Below are positions 51,530 through 60,592 of a DNA stretch of 64,000 nt, piece by piece. The translations under genes were made by a program, and so were the position numbers. How positions within the stretch are numbered: the first letter of the stretch is position 1; each line of letters starts with the position of its first letter. Under the pieces are notes generated by a model. That model did no database searches, was not told the DNA's origin, and was given only the letters and a program-made list of their open reading frames with translations. The DNA is taken from NCBI RefSeq assembly GCF_003816055.1, contig NZ_CP033906.1:744001-808000 (forward strand), in the 5' to 3' direction. This DNA is from Bacillus sp. FJAT-42376. Lineage in GTDB: Bacteria > Bacillota > Bacilli > Bacillales > Bacillaceae.

Positions 51530-52423
51530 ATGGAACGGAAAATTGGATTTATAGGACTGGGAATCATGGGGAAACCGATGGCGCTCAATTTAATAAAAGC
51601 GGGACACAAACTGACAGTGTGTGATATTAATCAGGAAGCCGTAAATACTCTCGTTGAAAATGGTGCGGAATCCGCCGCTACTCCCAGAGAGGCAGCGGAA
51701 AAAAGCGAGATTATCATTACGGTTCTGCCTGCTTCCCAGCACGTAAAAGCAGTTGTTTTAGGTGATAACGGAATCCTGGCAGGCTCAAAAGAAGGCTCTG
51801 TCATCATCGATATGAGTTCCATCACACCGGAAGTGAGCCGTGAACTTGCTGCAGAGGCAGCGAAGTACGGGGTTGGCATGCTGGATGCGCCGGTAAGCGG
51901 CGGAGAGCCGAAAGCGATTGACGGGACACTGGCCATTATGGTCGGCGGGAAGGAAGACGTTTTTCAGAGCGTTGAAACGGTTTTATCCGGAATGGGGAAA
52001 GAGATAACGCTTGTAGGCGACAACGGATGCGGAGTGACAGCGAAGCTTGCAAACCAAATTATTGTCAACCTAAACATTGCGGCAATGTCGGAAGCACTTG
52101 TTTTGGCTTCAAAAGCGGGAATTGATATTGAAAAAATGTACAAAGCGATCAGAGGAGGCCTTGCTGGGAGCGCCGTGCTGGATGCGAAGGTTCCAATGAT
52201 TCTTGACCGCAATTTTGTTGCCGGCGGGAGTATTGCGATTAACTTGAAGGACATCACAAATGTCATGGACACAGCTCATGAAATTGGCGTTCCGCTTCCT
52301 CTGTCCAGCCAGCTGCTTGAAATATTTCATGCATTAAAGATTGACGGCAAACTCAATGACGATCACGGAAGCATTGTCCGCTACTATGAGAAACTGGCTA
52401 ATACGGAAGTAAAGAGGGGCTGA
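51530..52423 (+). CDS. NAD-binding beta-hydroxyacid dehydrogenase (GarR/LtnD type)
   Basis: The protein has 297 residues. The Rossmann motif is GFIGLGIMGKPMA, the substrate-binding signature DAPVSGGEPKAIDGTLAIMVGG, and the catalytic lysine K172 in GVTAKLANQIIV. Members include tartronate semialdehyde reductase and L-threonate 2-dehydrogenase. Two bases separate it from a DUF1537 kinase gene. That neighbour favours the threonate/tetronate route (LtnD oxidises L-threonate to 2-oxo-tetronate). It is the first gene of a three-gene operon controlled by the divergent GntR protein. The start follows AGGAGG. Confidence 0.85.
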   Translation: MERKIGFIGLGIMGKPMALNLIKAGHKLTVCDINQEAVNTLVENGAESAATPREAAEKSEIIITVLPASQHVKAVVLGDNGILAGSKEGSVIIDMSSITPEVSRELAAEAAKYGVGMLDAPVSGGEPKAIDGTLAIMVGGKEDVFQSVETVLSGMGKEITLVGDNGCGVTAKLANQIIVNLNIAAMSEALVLASKAGIDIEKMYKAIRGGLAGSAVLDAKVPMILDRNFVAGGSIAINLKDITNVMDTAHEIGVPLPLSSQLLEIFHALKIDGKLNDDHGSIVRYYEKLANTEVKRG

Positions 52424-52425
52424 CT

Positions 52426-53859
52426 ATGAGGGAAAAACGTTTATCAGCACAGTATCTAACATCGTTTCCGCAGGCTGACAGCAAAAAGGCAGATGCAATG
52501 CTTGCTGAAACGCTAAAAACTTTAAATAAAAAAATTATTGTTTTGGATGATGATCCTACAGGTGTCCAAACGGTACATAACATTTCAGTTTATACAGACT
52601 GGAAGGCAGAGACCATCGAAGAGGGCTTCAAGGAAGAACAGTCCATGTTTTTCATTCTGACTAATTCCAGAGGATTCTCGGCTGAAGAAACAAAGAAAGT
52701 CCACCGTGAGATTGCAGAAAATATCGGGGTAGCCGCTGCCAAATTGAAGCAGGATTTCATCATCATCAGCCGGGGTGATTCCACGCTGAGAGGGCACTAT
52801 CCACTTGAAACGGAAGTTCTGAAAGAGACGCTTGAAGCATCTTCAGACAAGACAGTGGATGGAGAAGTACTGCTTCCGTTCTTTCAGGAAGGCGGCCGGT
52901 TTACAGTCAACAATGTCCATTATGTCCAATCAGGTGAAGAGCTTGTACCGGCAGGGGAAACCGAGTTTGCGAAGGATCGCACGTTTGGCTACGCCAACTC
53001 CCACTTAGGGGAATGGGTGGAGGAAAAAACAAAAGGCAACTATCCGGCAGAAAGCACGCTGTATATCTCGCTGGAACAATTGCGCTCTTTCCAAGTGGAT
53101 CAGATTGCGGAACAATTGTGCAGGGTGGAGAACTTTAACAAAATTGTTGTAAACGCAATCGATCAGACGGATGTGAAGATTTTCACGATTGCGCTGATTC
53201 AGGCAATGAATGCGGGGAAAGATTTTCTTTTCAGAACAGCCGCAGCCCTTCCGAAGATTATTGGCGGGGTACCTGATAAGCCCCTTCTCACACGGAACGA
53301 GCTGATAACAAATGAAACAGGAAACGGCGGACTCATTGTGGTTGGCTCGCATGTCCGAAAGACTACCGAACAGCTTAATGAGTTAAAAAAATTGAGCTGG
53401 ATTGAATTTATTGAATTCAACAGCCACCTCGTCCTTCAGCCTGAAAAATTTAAAGAAGAAACAAACCGGGTCATTGAAACAGCAGAGGCCCATATTCAAT
53501 CAGGCAAAACGGTTGCGGTTTATACAAGCCGGGAGCGCCTGGATCTTGGCGAAAACAAAAAAGAAGAAGAATTGAAATTGTCTGTGACCATCTCGGATGC
53601 CGTCACAAGCATTGTAAAAAGACTCGAAGTCACACCGGAATTTTTGATTGCCAAAGGAGGCATCACGTCCAGTGATGTTGGAACAAAAGGCCTCTCCGTG
53701 AAGCGCGCGACGGTTTCCGGTCAGGTGCGCCCCGGAATTCCCGTTTGGAAGACTGGAAAGGAAAGCAAATATCCAGGCATGTCCTATGTGATTTTCCCCG
53801 GCAATGTAGGGTCGGTTACTGACTTAAGGGAAGTCGTTGAAATGTTAAGCGGAAAATAA
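52426..53859 (+). CDS. Four-carbon acid sugar kinase (DUF1537, OtnK/DtnK type)
   Basis: The protein has 477 residues. The N-terminal sugar-binding domain has IIVLDDDPTGVQTVHNISVYTDW, FILTNSRGFSA and IISRGDSTLRGHYPLE. The C-terminal nucleotide-binding domain has LIVVGSHVRKTTEQL, FLIAKGGITSSDVGTKGL and GMSYVIFPGNVGS. It phosphorylates 3-oxo-tetronate, D-threonate or D-erythronate at C4. It starts 2 bp after the dehydrogenase. In described pathways an aldolase or PdxA2 completes breakdown, and none is encoded here. Confidence 0.88.
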   Translation: MREKRLSAQYLTSFPQADSKKADAMLAETLKTLNKKIIVLDDDPTGVQTVHNISVYTDWKAETIEEGFKEEQSMFFILTNSRGFSAEETKKVHREIAENIGVAAAKLKQDFIIISRGDSTLRGHYPLETEVLKETLEASSDKTVDGEVLLPFFQEGGRFTVNNVHYVQSGEELVPAGETEFAKDRTFGYANSHLGEWVEEKTKGNYPAESTLYISLEQLRSFQVDQIAEQLCRVENFNKIVVNAIDQTDVKIFTIALIQAMNAGKDFLFRTAAALPKIIGGVPDKPLLTRNELITNETGNGGLIVVGSHVRKTTEQLNELKKLSWIEFIEFNSHLVLQPEKFKEETNRVIETAEAHIQSGKTVAVYTSRERLDLGENKKEEELKLSVTISDAVTSIVKRLEVTPEFLIAKGGITSSDVGTKGLSVKRATVSGQVRPGIPVWKTGKESKYPGMSYVIFPGNVGSVTDLREVVEMLSGK

Positions 53860-53925
53860 AAGATAGATTCGGAATGCAGGCTGCGTGCCTGCACTCCGGA
53901 ATAGTAGGAGGAAAGGGAGAGAGTT

Positions 53926-55245
53926 ATGCCGATATTGTTTATCACAATTGGAGTCGTCCTATTGTTGCTGCTCATGATTGTTTTTAAGTTAAACGCTTTC
54001 TTATCATTGATCATCGTGTCGCTGTTAGTCGGTATTATGGAGGGCATGAGCCCGGTTGAAGCGGTCGAGTCGATTACAAACGGGTTAGGCAGTACGCTCG
54101 GTCATCTCGTTCTTGTGCTCGGTTTTGGAGGGATGCTTGGTAAGTTGATGGCTGATTCCGGCGGTGCGCAGCGGATTGCCATAACACTTGTCCGTTCTTT
54201 TGGTCAAAAAAGAGTCCAGCTTGCAGCGGTGATTACAGCCATGATTGTTGGAATTGCGTTGTTCTTTGAGACCGGAGTCGTCGTGCTCATTCCGCTTGTA
54301 TTCACGATTGCAGCGAGTGCCGGCGTACCGATTTTGTATATTGGAATGCCGGTAATCGCGGCTTTAATTACGATGCACGGCTTTGTTCCCCCGCATCCTG
54401 GACCTACGGCTGTCGCGGCTGTCTATGATGCGAATCTTGGGATGACACTGCTTTATGGCGTGCTGATTGCCATTCCAGCTATTTTTATAAGTGGTCCATT
54501 ATACACAAGGCTATTTAAAAAAGAAGACTTAGAAGTACAGATTCCAAAAGGTTTATACAATCCTAAAGAGTTCACAGAAGAGGAAATGCCAAGCTTTTCT
54601 GTAAGCGTTTTTACTGCTCTCATCCCGGTCATCCTGATTGCCTTCCTGGCATTTGTAGAAATCGTGATTCCCGACTCCGGTCTTTTAGAGACAGCACAAT
54701 TCCTGGGGGATCCCGGAATCGCTCTTTTAATATCTGTTGTTGTGGCCATTTTTACCTTTGGGATCAGCCGCGGCAAAAAAATGCCGGAAATTATGCAATC
54801 AATCACTGAATCAGTCAGCAGCATTGCCATGATTCTATTAATTATCGGAGGGGGCGGCGCCTTCAAACAAGTCTTAATTGACAGTGGAGTAGATAAATAC
54901 GTAGCAGGGTTAATGGAAGGGTCCACACTTTCTCCATTGATTCTCGCGTGGTCTATTGCTGCAATTTTGAGAGTTGTATTGGGTTCTGCAACGGTCGCAG
55001 GATTGACCGCTGCCGGTATTGCTGCTCCTTTAGTGGGTGCCGCTCATGTCAGTCCCGAGCTGATGGTGCTTGCGACCGGAGCCGGAAGCATGACCTTCTC
55101 TCATGTAAACGATGCAGGTTTCTGGATTTACAAGGAATACTTTAATCTTACCATCGGCAAAACCATTAAAACGTGGTCGGTTATGGTAACAATCGCTTCC
55201 CTTGTTGGACTTGCAGGGGTGCTCATAATTAATCTGTTTATTTAA
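53926..55245 (+). CDS. GntP-family gluconate/sugar acid permease
   Basis: The protein has 439 residues and about twelve helices. Conserved blocks are VLGFGGMLGKLMADSGGAQRIA, MPVIAALITMHGFVPPHPGPTAVA, ILLIIGGGGAFKQVLIDSGV and VLGSATVAGLTAAGIAAPL. GntP carriers import gluconate and other sugar acids with protons. Here it likely takes up the four-carbon acid used by the two enzymes encoded upstream (gap 66 bp). The start follows AGGAGGAAAGGGAG. Confidence 0.9.
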   Translation: MPILFITIGVVLLLLLMIVFKLNAFLSLIIVSLLVGIMEGMSPVEAVESITNGLGSTLGHLVLVLGFGGMLGKLMADSGGAQRIAITLVRSFGQKRVQLAAVITAMIVGIALFFETGVVVLIPLVFTIAASAGVPILYIGMPVIAALITMHGFVPPHPGPTAVAAVYDANLGMTLLYGVLIAIPAIFISGPLYTRLFKKEDLEVQIPKGLYNPKEFTEEEMPSFSVSVFTALIPVILIAFLAFVEIVIPDSGLLETAQFLGDPGIALLISVVVAIFTFGISRGKKMPEIMQSITESVSSIAMILLIIGGGGAFKQVLIDSGVDKYVAGLMEGSTLSPLILAWSIAAILRVVLGSATVAGLTAAGIAAPLVGAAHVSPELMVLATGAGSMTFSHVNDAGFWIYKEYFNLTIGKTIKTWSVMVTIASLVGLAGVLIINLFI

Positions 55246-55271
55246 AGAATAAGAGAATAATAGATTGAAAG

Positions 55272-55299
55272 AAGGGCTGCCCGAAGCAGCCCTTTTTAT
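55272..55299 (+). terminator. Terminator of the sugar acid operon
   Basis: AAGGGCTGC pairs with GCAGCCCTT over CCGAA, followed by TTTATG. Confidence 0.85.
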
Positions 55300-55444
55300 G
55301 TGAAATAATCTGTTCGAGCATGGGTGAATGAGATGACCCTGCTTTTAAAATAGGCTAGTTAATCACAGGTAAGCAGATAGGTGTTTGATTCTTCTTGCCT
55401 ATAGGGAAGAGAAGAAGTAGAGCATGATAAGGAGGAAATGAAGA

Positions 55445-56230
55445 ATGAGCAAAACTATTTTTATCACAGGCGCGGGCACCGGACTTGGGAGGGGGGCAGC
55501 GCTGGGCCTCGCTAAAAAAGGCCACCGCGTCATAGCGACAACAGAAATCACTGCCCAGAAAACAGATTTGATGCAGGAGGCGCAAAGCCAAGGACTTGAT
55601 ATCGAAGTGTTCAAACTCGATATCACCAATGAGCGGGACCGGGCCCAGATTGAAAAATACGACATCGATGTATTTGTGGCCAATGCGGCCATCAATGAAG
55701 GCGGTCCTCTTGCAGAAGTGCCGATGGACCGGTTCAGGGCACTTTTTGAAGTGAACGTGTTTGCAACGCTTGAAACCGTTCAGGCTGCAGCCCGGAACAT
55801 GGTGAAGAGGGGAAGCGGGAAAATCATCTTCATGAGTTCGATGGCGGGGATATCGGCCACTCCGTATGTAGGGCCGTATACAGCAACCAAACATGCGATT
55901 GAAGGAATTGCCCAAACGATGCAGTCTGAGCTGAAAGAATTCGGTGTCCAGGTCGCGACCATCAATCCAGGGGCGTACGATACAGGCTTCAACGACCGGA
56001 GTGCGGAGGAAAAATGGAAATGGTTTGATGAAGAAAAGCACTTCACGAAGAAGGAAGACATGCTGGAGCAGGCAGAAGGGCTGAAGGATCAGTTCGATCC
56101 GCAGGACATGATTGAAAAAATGATTGAAATCATCCCGGCCGATCATCACAAATTCCGCACCGTCCACCCGGAGGAAACCGAGAAACAGCTGAAGGAAACC
56201 GAACAGGAATGGTGGGGGATGGAGATTTGA
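55445..56230 (+). CDS. Short-chain dehydrogenase/reductase
   Basis: The protein has 261 residues. The nucleotide motif is GAGTGLGRG (TGxxxGxG variant), followed by ANAAINEGG (NNAG-like), the catalytic serine in IIFMSSMAG and Y-x-x-x-K in GPYTATKHAIEG. A C-terminal extension (QDMIEKMIEIIPADHHKFRTVHP) resembles that of some SDRs with unknown substrate. Oxidises or reduces alcohols and ketones with NAD(P). Monocistronic, AAGGAGG upstream. Confidence 0.88.
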   Translation: MSKTIFITGAGTGLGRGAALGLAKKGHRVIATTEITAQKTDLMQEAQSQGLDIEVFKLDITNERDRAQIEKYDIDVFVANAAINEGGPLAEVPMDRFRALFEVNVFATLETVQAAARNMVKRGSGKIIFMSSMAGISATPYVGPYTATKHAIEGIAQTMQSELKEFGVQVATINPGAYDTGFNDRSAEEKWKWFDEEKHFTKKEDMLEQAEGLKDQFDPQDMIEKMIEIIPADHHKFRTVHPEETEKQLKETEQEWWGMEI

Positions 56231-56255
56231 CAGCAGTTACTAGATAACGAAGAAA

Positions 56256-56287
56256 ACGGACTCCTGTAAAAGGGGTCCGTCTTTTTG
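56256..56287 (+). terminator. Terminator after the SDR gene
   Basis: ACGGACTCC pairs with GGGGTCCGT (one G-U), followed by CTTTTTG. Confidence 0.75.
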
Positions 56288-56358
56288 TTCCTTTTCTTAT
56301 TTTTCAGCAGGTCCAAATAATAAAGAAACCGCAACTCCGCCCTTGATACAGAACACCC

Positions 56359-57273
56359 TTATTCTTTAGGAAGGACCCCATCAGAAATCAGCACTTGTTC
56401 AAGGGCATCAACAATCGGCTTTCTGTAATGACGGTTCGTTAATCCTTTTATTTCTTTCATGGCATCAACAGGGTTCAAGCCTTTTCTGTATACCCGGTCG
56501 GAGGTCATGGCATCGTATGTGTCTGCAATGGCAATGATTTGGGCTTCGGTTGAGATTTGGTCACCTTTCAGTCCGTATGGATACCCGGAACCGTCTAATC
56601 GCTCATGATGCTGAAGGATAATGTCACCAATGTAATGGTAGTAGGTAGCCTTTATCATTTCAGCGCCATCAAAGGAATGTTTCTTTAAAATCTCAAACTC
56701 TTCAAGAGTTAGCCGTCCAGGTTTGTTTAAGATCTCTTCAGGTACGTGAATCTTTCCCACATCATGGAATAATGAAGCGAAATATAGATTTTCCAAACTG
56801 TCTTTGGAAAGATGAAGTTGTTTTGCTATCTGTACAGAGTAGGTTTGAACGCGGGCACTGTGCTGATAAGTGTATTTATCTTTTTCCTCTACTTTTTGTA
56901 CAATTTTAGTCAATTCATTAACACTCTCACTCATATAGTGAAAAGCAGGCTGTGTTGTAAACCACAAGAGTTTCATTTCAGATAATGATTTGAAATAGGT
57001 TGCTTCTTCAAGGTGCTGAAAATAGAAAAAATCTCCTGCTTTCAATATTATAGTGCTTTCTCCATCCTCATAAGAGCATTCCCCATTTAATATGTAGAAA
57101 AATTCCATTGTATAGGGCGAATCCCCGGGATAAACATAAAAGGTCTTTCCTTCAAGTATTGTCTGCAGGATGACTTCAGAGCCGTCTCCTTTAGCTAAAA
57201 GACTGTAATCGGATACTGAATCCGCTACTTTTTCCAGAAAGTTACCCTGCAATCCGAGATGAAGACCTTTCAT
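56359..57273 (-). CDS. Cupin and HD-GYP domain protein
   Basis: The product is about 304 residues from ATG 57273, seven bases after GGAGGG. The N-terminal cupin-like sensor (about 25-110) includes MEFFYILNGECSYEDGESTIILKAGDFFYF. The C-terminal HD-GYP phosphodiesterase has FHDVGKIHVPEEILNKPG (HD) and HHERLDGSGYPYG (GYP). HD-GYP enzymes hydrolyse cyclic di-GMP and related cyclic dinucleotides. The cupin domain may sense a small molecule or metal. It lies 22 bp after a secreted coiled-coil gene, probably in one operon. Confidence 0.86.
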   Translation of the reverse strand: MKGLHLGLQGNFLEKVADSVSDYSLLAKGDGSEVILQTILEGKTFYVYPGDSPYTMEFFYILNGECSYEDGESTIILKAGDFFYFQHLEEATYFKSLSEMKLLWFTTQPAFHYMSESVNELTKIVQKVEEKDKYTYQHSARVQTYSVQIAKQLHLSKDSLENLYFASLFHDVGKIHVPEEILNKPGRLTLEEFEILKKHSFDGAEMIKATYYHYIGDIILQHHERLDGSGYPYGLKGDQISTEAQIIAIADTYDAMTSDRVYRKGLNPVDAMKEIKGLTNRHYRKPIVDALEQVLISDGVLPKE

Positions 57274-57295
57274 GTCCAATCCCTCCAGAGTTTTA

Positions 57296-57985
57296 TTAGT
57301 GGCAGACTCTTATAGGATCAATCCAGACTAAACGTCCTCCCAATTCAACCAGAGTCCACGAAGCTTCAGCTTGGATGCCTTTTTCTGCTGCTTTTTGAAT
57401 CATGTCATTGGACATTTTTAGAGTCGTATCATATAAGTCGGTTATTAATTTATCAAGTTCGCGGGTGAACTTTTCTGTGCGGTCGTTGTATTTTTCTGTG
57501 TTTTTATCAAGGTTTTCTTTCAGTCTGGAAATTTTTTCGTCCAGTTTCTTTTGGTCTTTTCCTTCTGCCGGAGCCATAAGAGAAAGAGCATCGATTTCTT
57601 TTTTAATAGAAGTCATTTTAGCGCTGATTTTGTCAGTTTCTTTTTCTAGTTTACCATTAAGTTCAGCTAATTCCTTCTGAATTTTTTCGACTTTACCGGA
57701 ATCGTTCGTTTTAGATAAATCGCTTTCAAGCTTGCTTTTTTGATCTTTTAATTTTACAACTGTGTCGCCTTCTTCTAATTTCTGAATATCCGCTAAATAA
57801 TCTGCTTCAAGCTCGTCCGCCTCGATGACCGCCTTTGCGATTTTCTCTTCGATGGCCAAGTTTGTTTTTTCAATGGATGCCAGCACTTTTTCGGTGTCCG
57901 TGCTTGTTGAAGCTGCAAGTGCGCTTGTTCCAAAAGACGCGGACAGCCATACAGAAATAGAAATAACCAGAGCTTTCTTTAACAT
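57296..57985 (-). CDS. Secreted coiled-coil protein of unknown function
   Basis: The protein has 229 residues. A signal peptide (MLKKALVISISVWLSASFGTSALA) is followed by about 170 residues of charged heptad-rich coiled coil (SIEKTNLAIEEKIAKAVIEADELEADY, KLKDQKSKLESDLSK, LDEKISRLKENLDKN) and a short globular tail SWTLVELGGRLVWIDPIRVCH with a single cysteine. It is likely exported and may be cell-wall associated. Its downstream neighbour is the HD-GYP gene. The start follows GGAGGG. I do not recognise the family. Confidence 0.65.
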   Translation of the reverse strand: MLKKALVISISVWLSASFGTSALAASTSTDTEKVLASIEKTNLAIEEKIAKAVIEADELEADYLADIQKLEEGDTVVKLKDQKSKLESDLSKTNDSGKVEKIQKELAELNGKLEKETDKISAKMTSIKKEIDALSLMAPAEGKDQKKLDEKISRLKENLDKNTEKYNDRTEKFTRELDKLITDLYDTTLKMSNDMIQKAAEKGIQAEASWTLVELGGRLVWIDPIRVCH

Positions 57986-58287
57986 GTTTTTTCCCTCCGT
58001 TTTTTCATCCCATTAGGCCTTCAAGACGTGTTTAAGAGGCGGTGACAGATGGAGACTTATGCGGCATGCTCAAATGATGTTAAAGGAATCGCTCCGAATG
58101 CAATGCATCCTAATTCATATAGTGAATGAGCCAGGCAGGAAATCGGTTTCAAAAATCAGTATAAACTATCTAGTAGTATTTGACTATCTTAAATTGCTTT
58201 ATAAAGAACAATAATCTAAGAAAATTCAATATATTGAAAATATGTGTTTGATTTTGTCGGATACAGGGTAATATATCACTTCTTTTT
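57986..58287. other. Intergenic, no feature supported
   Basis: This region is upstream of the coiled-coil/HD-GYP pair. I looked for a cyclic-di-GMP riboswitch and saw no match to the GEMM-type core. No ORF with a ribosome binding site is visible. Confidence 0.4.
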
Positions 58288-58722
58288 CTAGTGTTCGACA
58301 TCGAAAAACGGCTTGTATGTTAAAGATGAGGACAAATTAATCAGAGTGGAAGGCTGTCCATATTCCATCGCCGCATCAATGAAATCCTCCAGCGTATGGA
58401 CGGATTCGGTCACAACTTTAACAAGGTAGCTGTATTGCCCCGCAAGCCGGTGGCATTCCATCACCTCTTGATGATCGCTGCAGAATTCGCGGAAAGCCTT
58501 GCATCTTTTGGAATCAAACAAAATAAATGCGGTCACGTATTTATTGATTTTCTCCGGGTTGATCACGGCTCTGTAGCCGGTAATCACGCCCTTATCCTCA
58601 AGCTTTTTAACCCGTTCCTTCACAGCCGGCACAGATAAATTGATCCGGTGGCCAAGCTCGGTCATCGAAACGCGGGCATCCTCCTGAAGATGAAAAATGA
58701 TTTTTTGATCCAGTGCGTCCAT
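58288..58722 (-). CDS. Lrp/AsnC-family transcriptional regulator
   Basis: The protein has 144 residues, the same length as B. subtilis LrpC. The N-terminal helix-turn-helix is LDQKIIFHLQEDARVSMTELGHRINLSVPAVKERVKKLEDKGVITGYRAVINPEKI. The C-terminal RAM domain has VMECHRLAGQYSYLVKVVTES and GQPSTLINLSSSLTYKPFFD. It should bind amino acids and act globally or locally. No obvious adjacent target. Confidence 0.9.
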   Translation of the reverse strand: MDALDQKIIFHLQEDARVSMTELGHRINLSVPAVKERVKKLEDKGVITGYRAVINPEKINKYVTAFILFDSKRCKAFREFCSDHQEVMECHRLAGQYSYLVKVVTESVHTLEDFIDAAMEYGQPSTLINLSSSLTYKPFFDVEH

Positions 58723-58984
58723 CCTTCAAACCACTCCTTAAAATATAAATCAATCAGATGAAAAGAACGTAAAAAATGAAGTTTTATCCGATTATTCCCT
58801 CACAAACTGTATGTTAAATGATTCCAGTTAGAAATACAATAAGAGGGCAGCTAGTTGAACGGGCTGCTGATGGCAAACGTTACAGGGCAGAAGAGATTCA
58901 CAAAATGACTCTCGTCAATCTGCATTAAAAAATTCGCGGAAATCATGAAAAACGAAGTGTTAAAAAGAGAGAGGAGCTTGAACG

Positions 58985-59182
58985 ATGGGACTTGAAATGA
59001 GAACGAACTGTGAGAAATGCGAGCATACACTGGATGCTCATTCTGCCGCATATATATGTGTTCATGAATGCACGTTCTGTGAAGAGTGTACGGAAGATAT
59101 GCACGGGGTTTGCCCGAACTGCGGCGGGGAATTGGTGAAGCGCCCGAGAGCGGGCGGTGCCTGTCCGATTGGCCAGTCTTAA
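58985..59182 (+). CDS. DUF1272 zinc-ribbon-like small protein
   Basis: The protein has 65 residues from ATG 58985 with AGAGAGGAGC upstream. Eight cysteines are arranged as NCEKCEHTL, YICVHECTFCEECTEDMHGVCPNCGGEL and GACPIGQS, typical of DUF1272 proteins, with likely one or two zinc sites. The function is unknown. A terminator follows. Confidence 0.85.
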   Translation: MGLEMRTNCEKCEHTLDAHSAAYICVHECTFCEECTEDMHGVCPNCGGELVKRPRAGGACPIGQS

Positions 59183-59198
59183 TAGAAGAAACTCCCGG

Positions 59199-59232
59199 TC
59201 CATCCCTTTTCAAGTGAATCGGGATGGATTTT
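59199..59232. terminator. Bidirectional hairpin terminator
   Basis: TCCATCCC (59199-59206) pairs with GGGATGGA (59221-59228), followed by TTTTC. Confidence 0.7.
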
Positions 59233-59236
59233 CTGA

Positions 59237-60457
59237 TTAAATGCAAATACGGCCGTTTTTCTTTAGCCAAATGCGCTCATAAGCATCTGTGTAGCGTTCT
59301 TTCCAGCACTGTTTGTACCACTTTATATGTTCAGCAGGGACTTGTTCACCAATGAGTGTCCGGTTAAAACCGATGCCCAGCTGGATATTAGGATAGGAGG
59401 CTTTCTTCAGCCATAACCGCAGCAGTTCCACAATATCCCCGGCAGAGCGGTTTTCTGCAAACTCGATACTGTCCAAAACGAGCACGGCTCCGTCTTCACT
59501 TAGCCAAATCCAAGATTGAGCCAGTAAGTTTGAATTTTTTTCAAAGACTAAAAAGCCGCTTTCCGGGTTTATTAGCCCTTCCATCATGGAAGCTTCCCCG
59601 CTCCCATTTAATCGCTGGCAGCAAACGGTCAAATAGCCCAATATGACCTGCTTATGATCGTCAGGCTCCAAAATATAAGCGATCCCACGGCTGGAATCTG
59701 CTTTTTCTCGGTTAATGCTGCACATAAACGGAGTGTCGAAAGAAAACGGATATTTTGCTTTACACCGCTCCCATTCTCTTTCTTTCCGGTTTAGAGCGAA
59801 GTACGCTCTCTGCATGGATAAACTTCCTTCCCGGGGAAAATCCGGTTCCTCCCAATAGGCGATCCCATCAAGAACGGTTTCATTTTTGGTTTTCCCTGCC
59901 TTTGATAAAACCCACTGCTCCAATTCAGGATTCTCAAAAGGGTATTTGCAGGCGATGCCAGCGGCAAAGCTGTGTATATTTCGTTTATTCTGCCTCATGT
60001 GCCGGATGACAGATGGCAAGCGCTCTCTGAAAATAAGGCCGTATGTGATCCGGTCATATATAGAAGGGATTTCTTTATCGAGGGATAGGGCGAAGCGTAT
60101 GCTGGAAATATGAAAGGTCCGGATCAGCATTGGGACATTCAGTTCCCCAATCATCTCTACTAAATAGATGAATATGTTTGGAATGCGATGGAACTTGCAT
60201 TGAAAGCCCGTATACATTTTCCAGATAGAGAAAGCGGCAGGAAACTCGTTAAATTGCTTCTCGTATTCAACGTCATCCCGGCTTAATTTGTCCAGCACAT
60301 CCATTACGTTTTCTGGAATGCTGAATTGGAACAGCAATTGAAATAATGGGTATTTTCTTTCGTATGCTTTCGCTATATCCTCAGGGCTGAAAGCAATTTC
60401 CTCCTCCTTCTCTCTGCTGTCGAAAGGATAAGAATGGCAGGATTCTTGAGAGGACAT
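59237..60457 (-). CDS. Hypothetical protein, about 406 aa
   Basis: ATG 60457 is better spaced from AAGGAG than ATG 60463. The N-terminal 200 residues are helical (FSPEDIAKAYERKYPLFQLLFQFSIPENVMDVLDKLS...). The C-terminal 170 residues show an alternating sheet pattern that recalls an acetyltransferase-like fold (MMEGLINPESGFLVFEKNSNLLAQSWIWLSEDGAVLVLDSIEFAENRSAGDIVELLRLWLKKASYPNIQLGIG). There is no membrane segment or signal peptide. I do not recognise the family and the GNAT suggestion is weak. Confidence 0.6.
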   Translation of the reverse strand: MSSQESCHSYPFDSREKEEEIAFSPEDIAKAYERKYPLFQLLFQFSIPENVMDVLDKLSRDDVEYEKQFNEFPAAFSIWKMYTGFQCKFHRIPNIFIYLVEMIGELNVPMLIRTFHISSIRFALSLDKEIPSIYDRITYGLIFRERLPSVIRHMRQNKRNIHSFAAGIACKYPFENPELEQWVLSKAGKTKNETVLDGIAYWEEPDFPREGSLSMQRAYFALNRKEREWERCKAKYPFSFDTPFMCSINREKADSSRGIAYILEPDDHKQVILGYLTVCCQRLNGSGEASMMEGLINPESGFLVFEKNSNLLAQSWIWLSEDGAVLVLDSIEFAENRSAGDIVELLRLWLKKASYPNIQLGIGFNRTLIGEQVPAEHIKWYKQCWKERYTDAYERIWLKKNGRICI

Positions 60458-60592
60458 GGCCATGAACTCCTTTTTTCTATCAGTTTATTGACCAAGGAGT
60501 TTTTGCGTGCCATTTTAAACGAAGCTGCCCGTAAATTGCTATAGAATGTACGTGAGTCTATAATAACAGTAGACATATTTTAGGAGTGACCC

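Noticed and set aside
57986..58287. Cyclic-di-GMP riboswitch upstream of the HD-GYP unit
   Set aside because: Neither strand shows the conserved GEMM core elements.
58818..58928. 36-codon ORF upstream of the DUF1272 gene (MIPVRNTIRGQLVERAADGK...)
   Set aside because: It has no ribosome binding site and no recognisable relation to known proteins. It may be a remnant.
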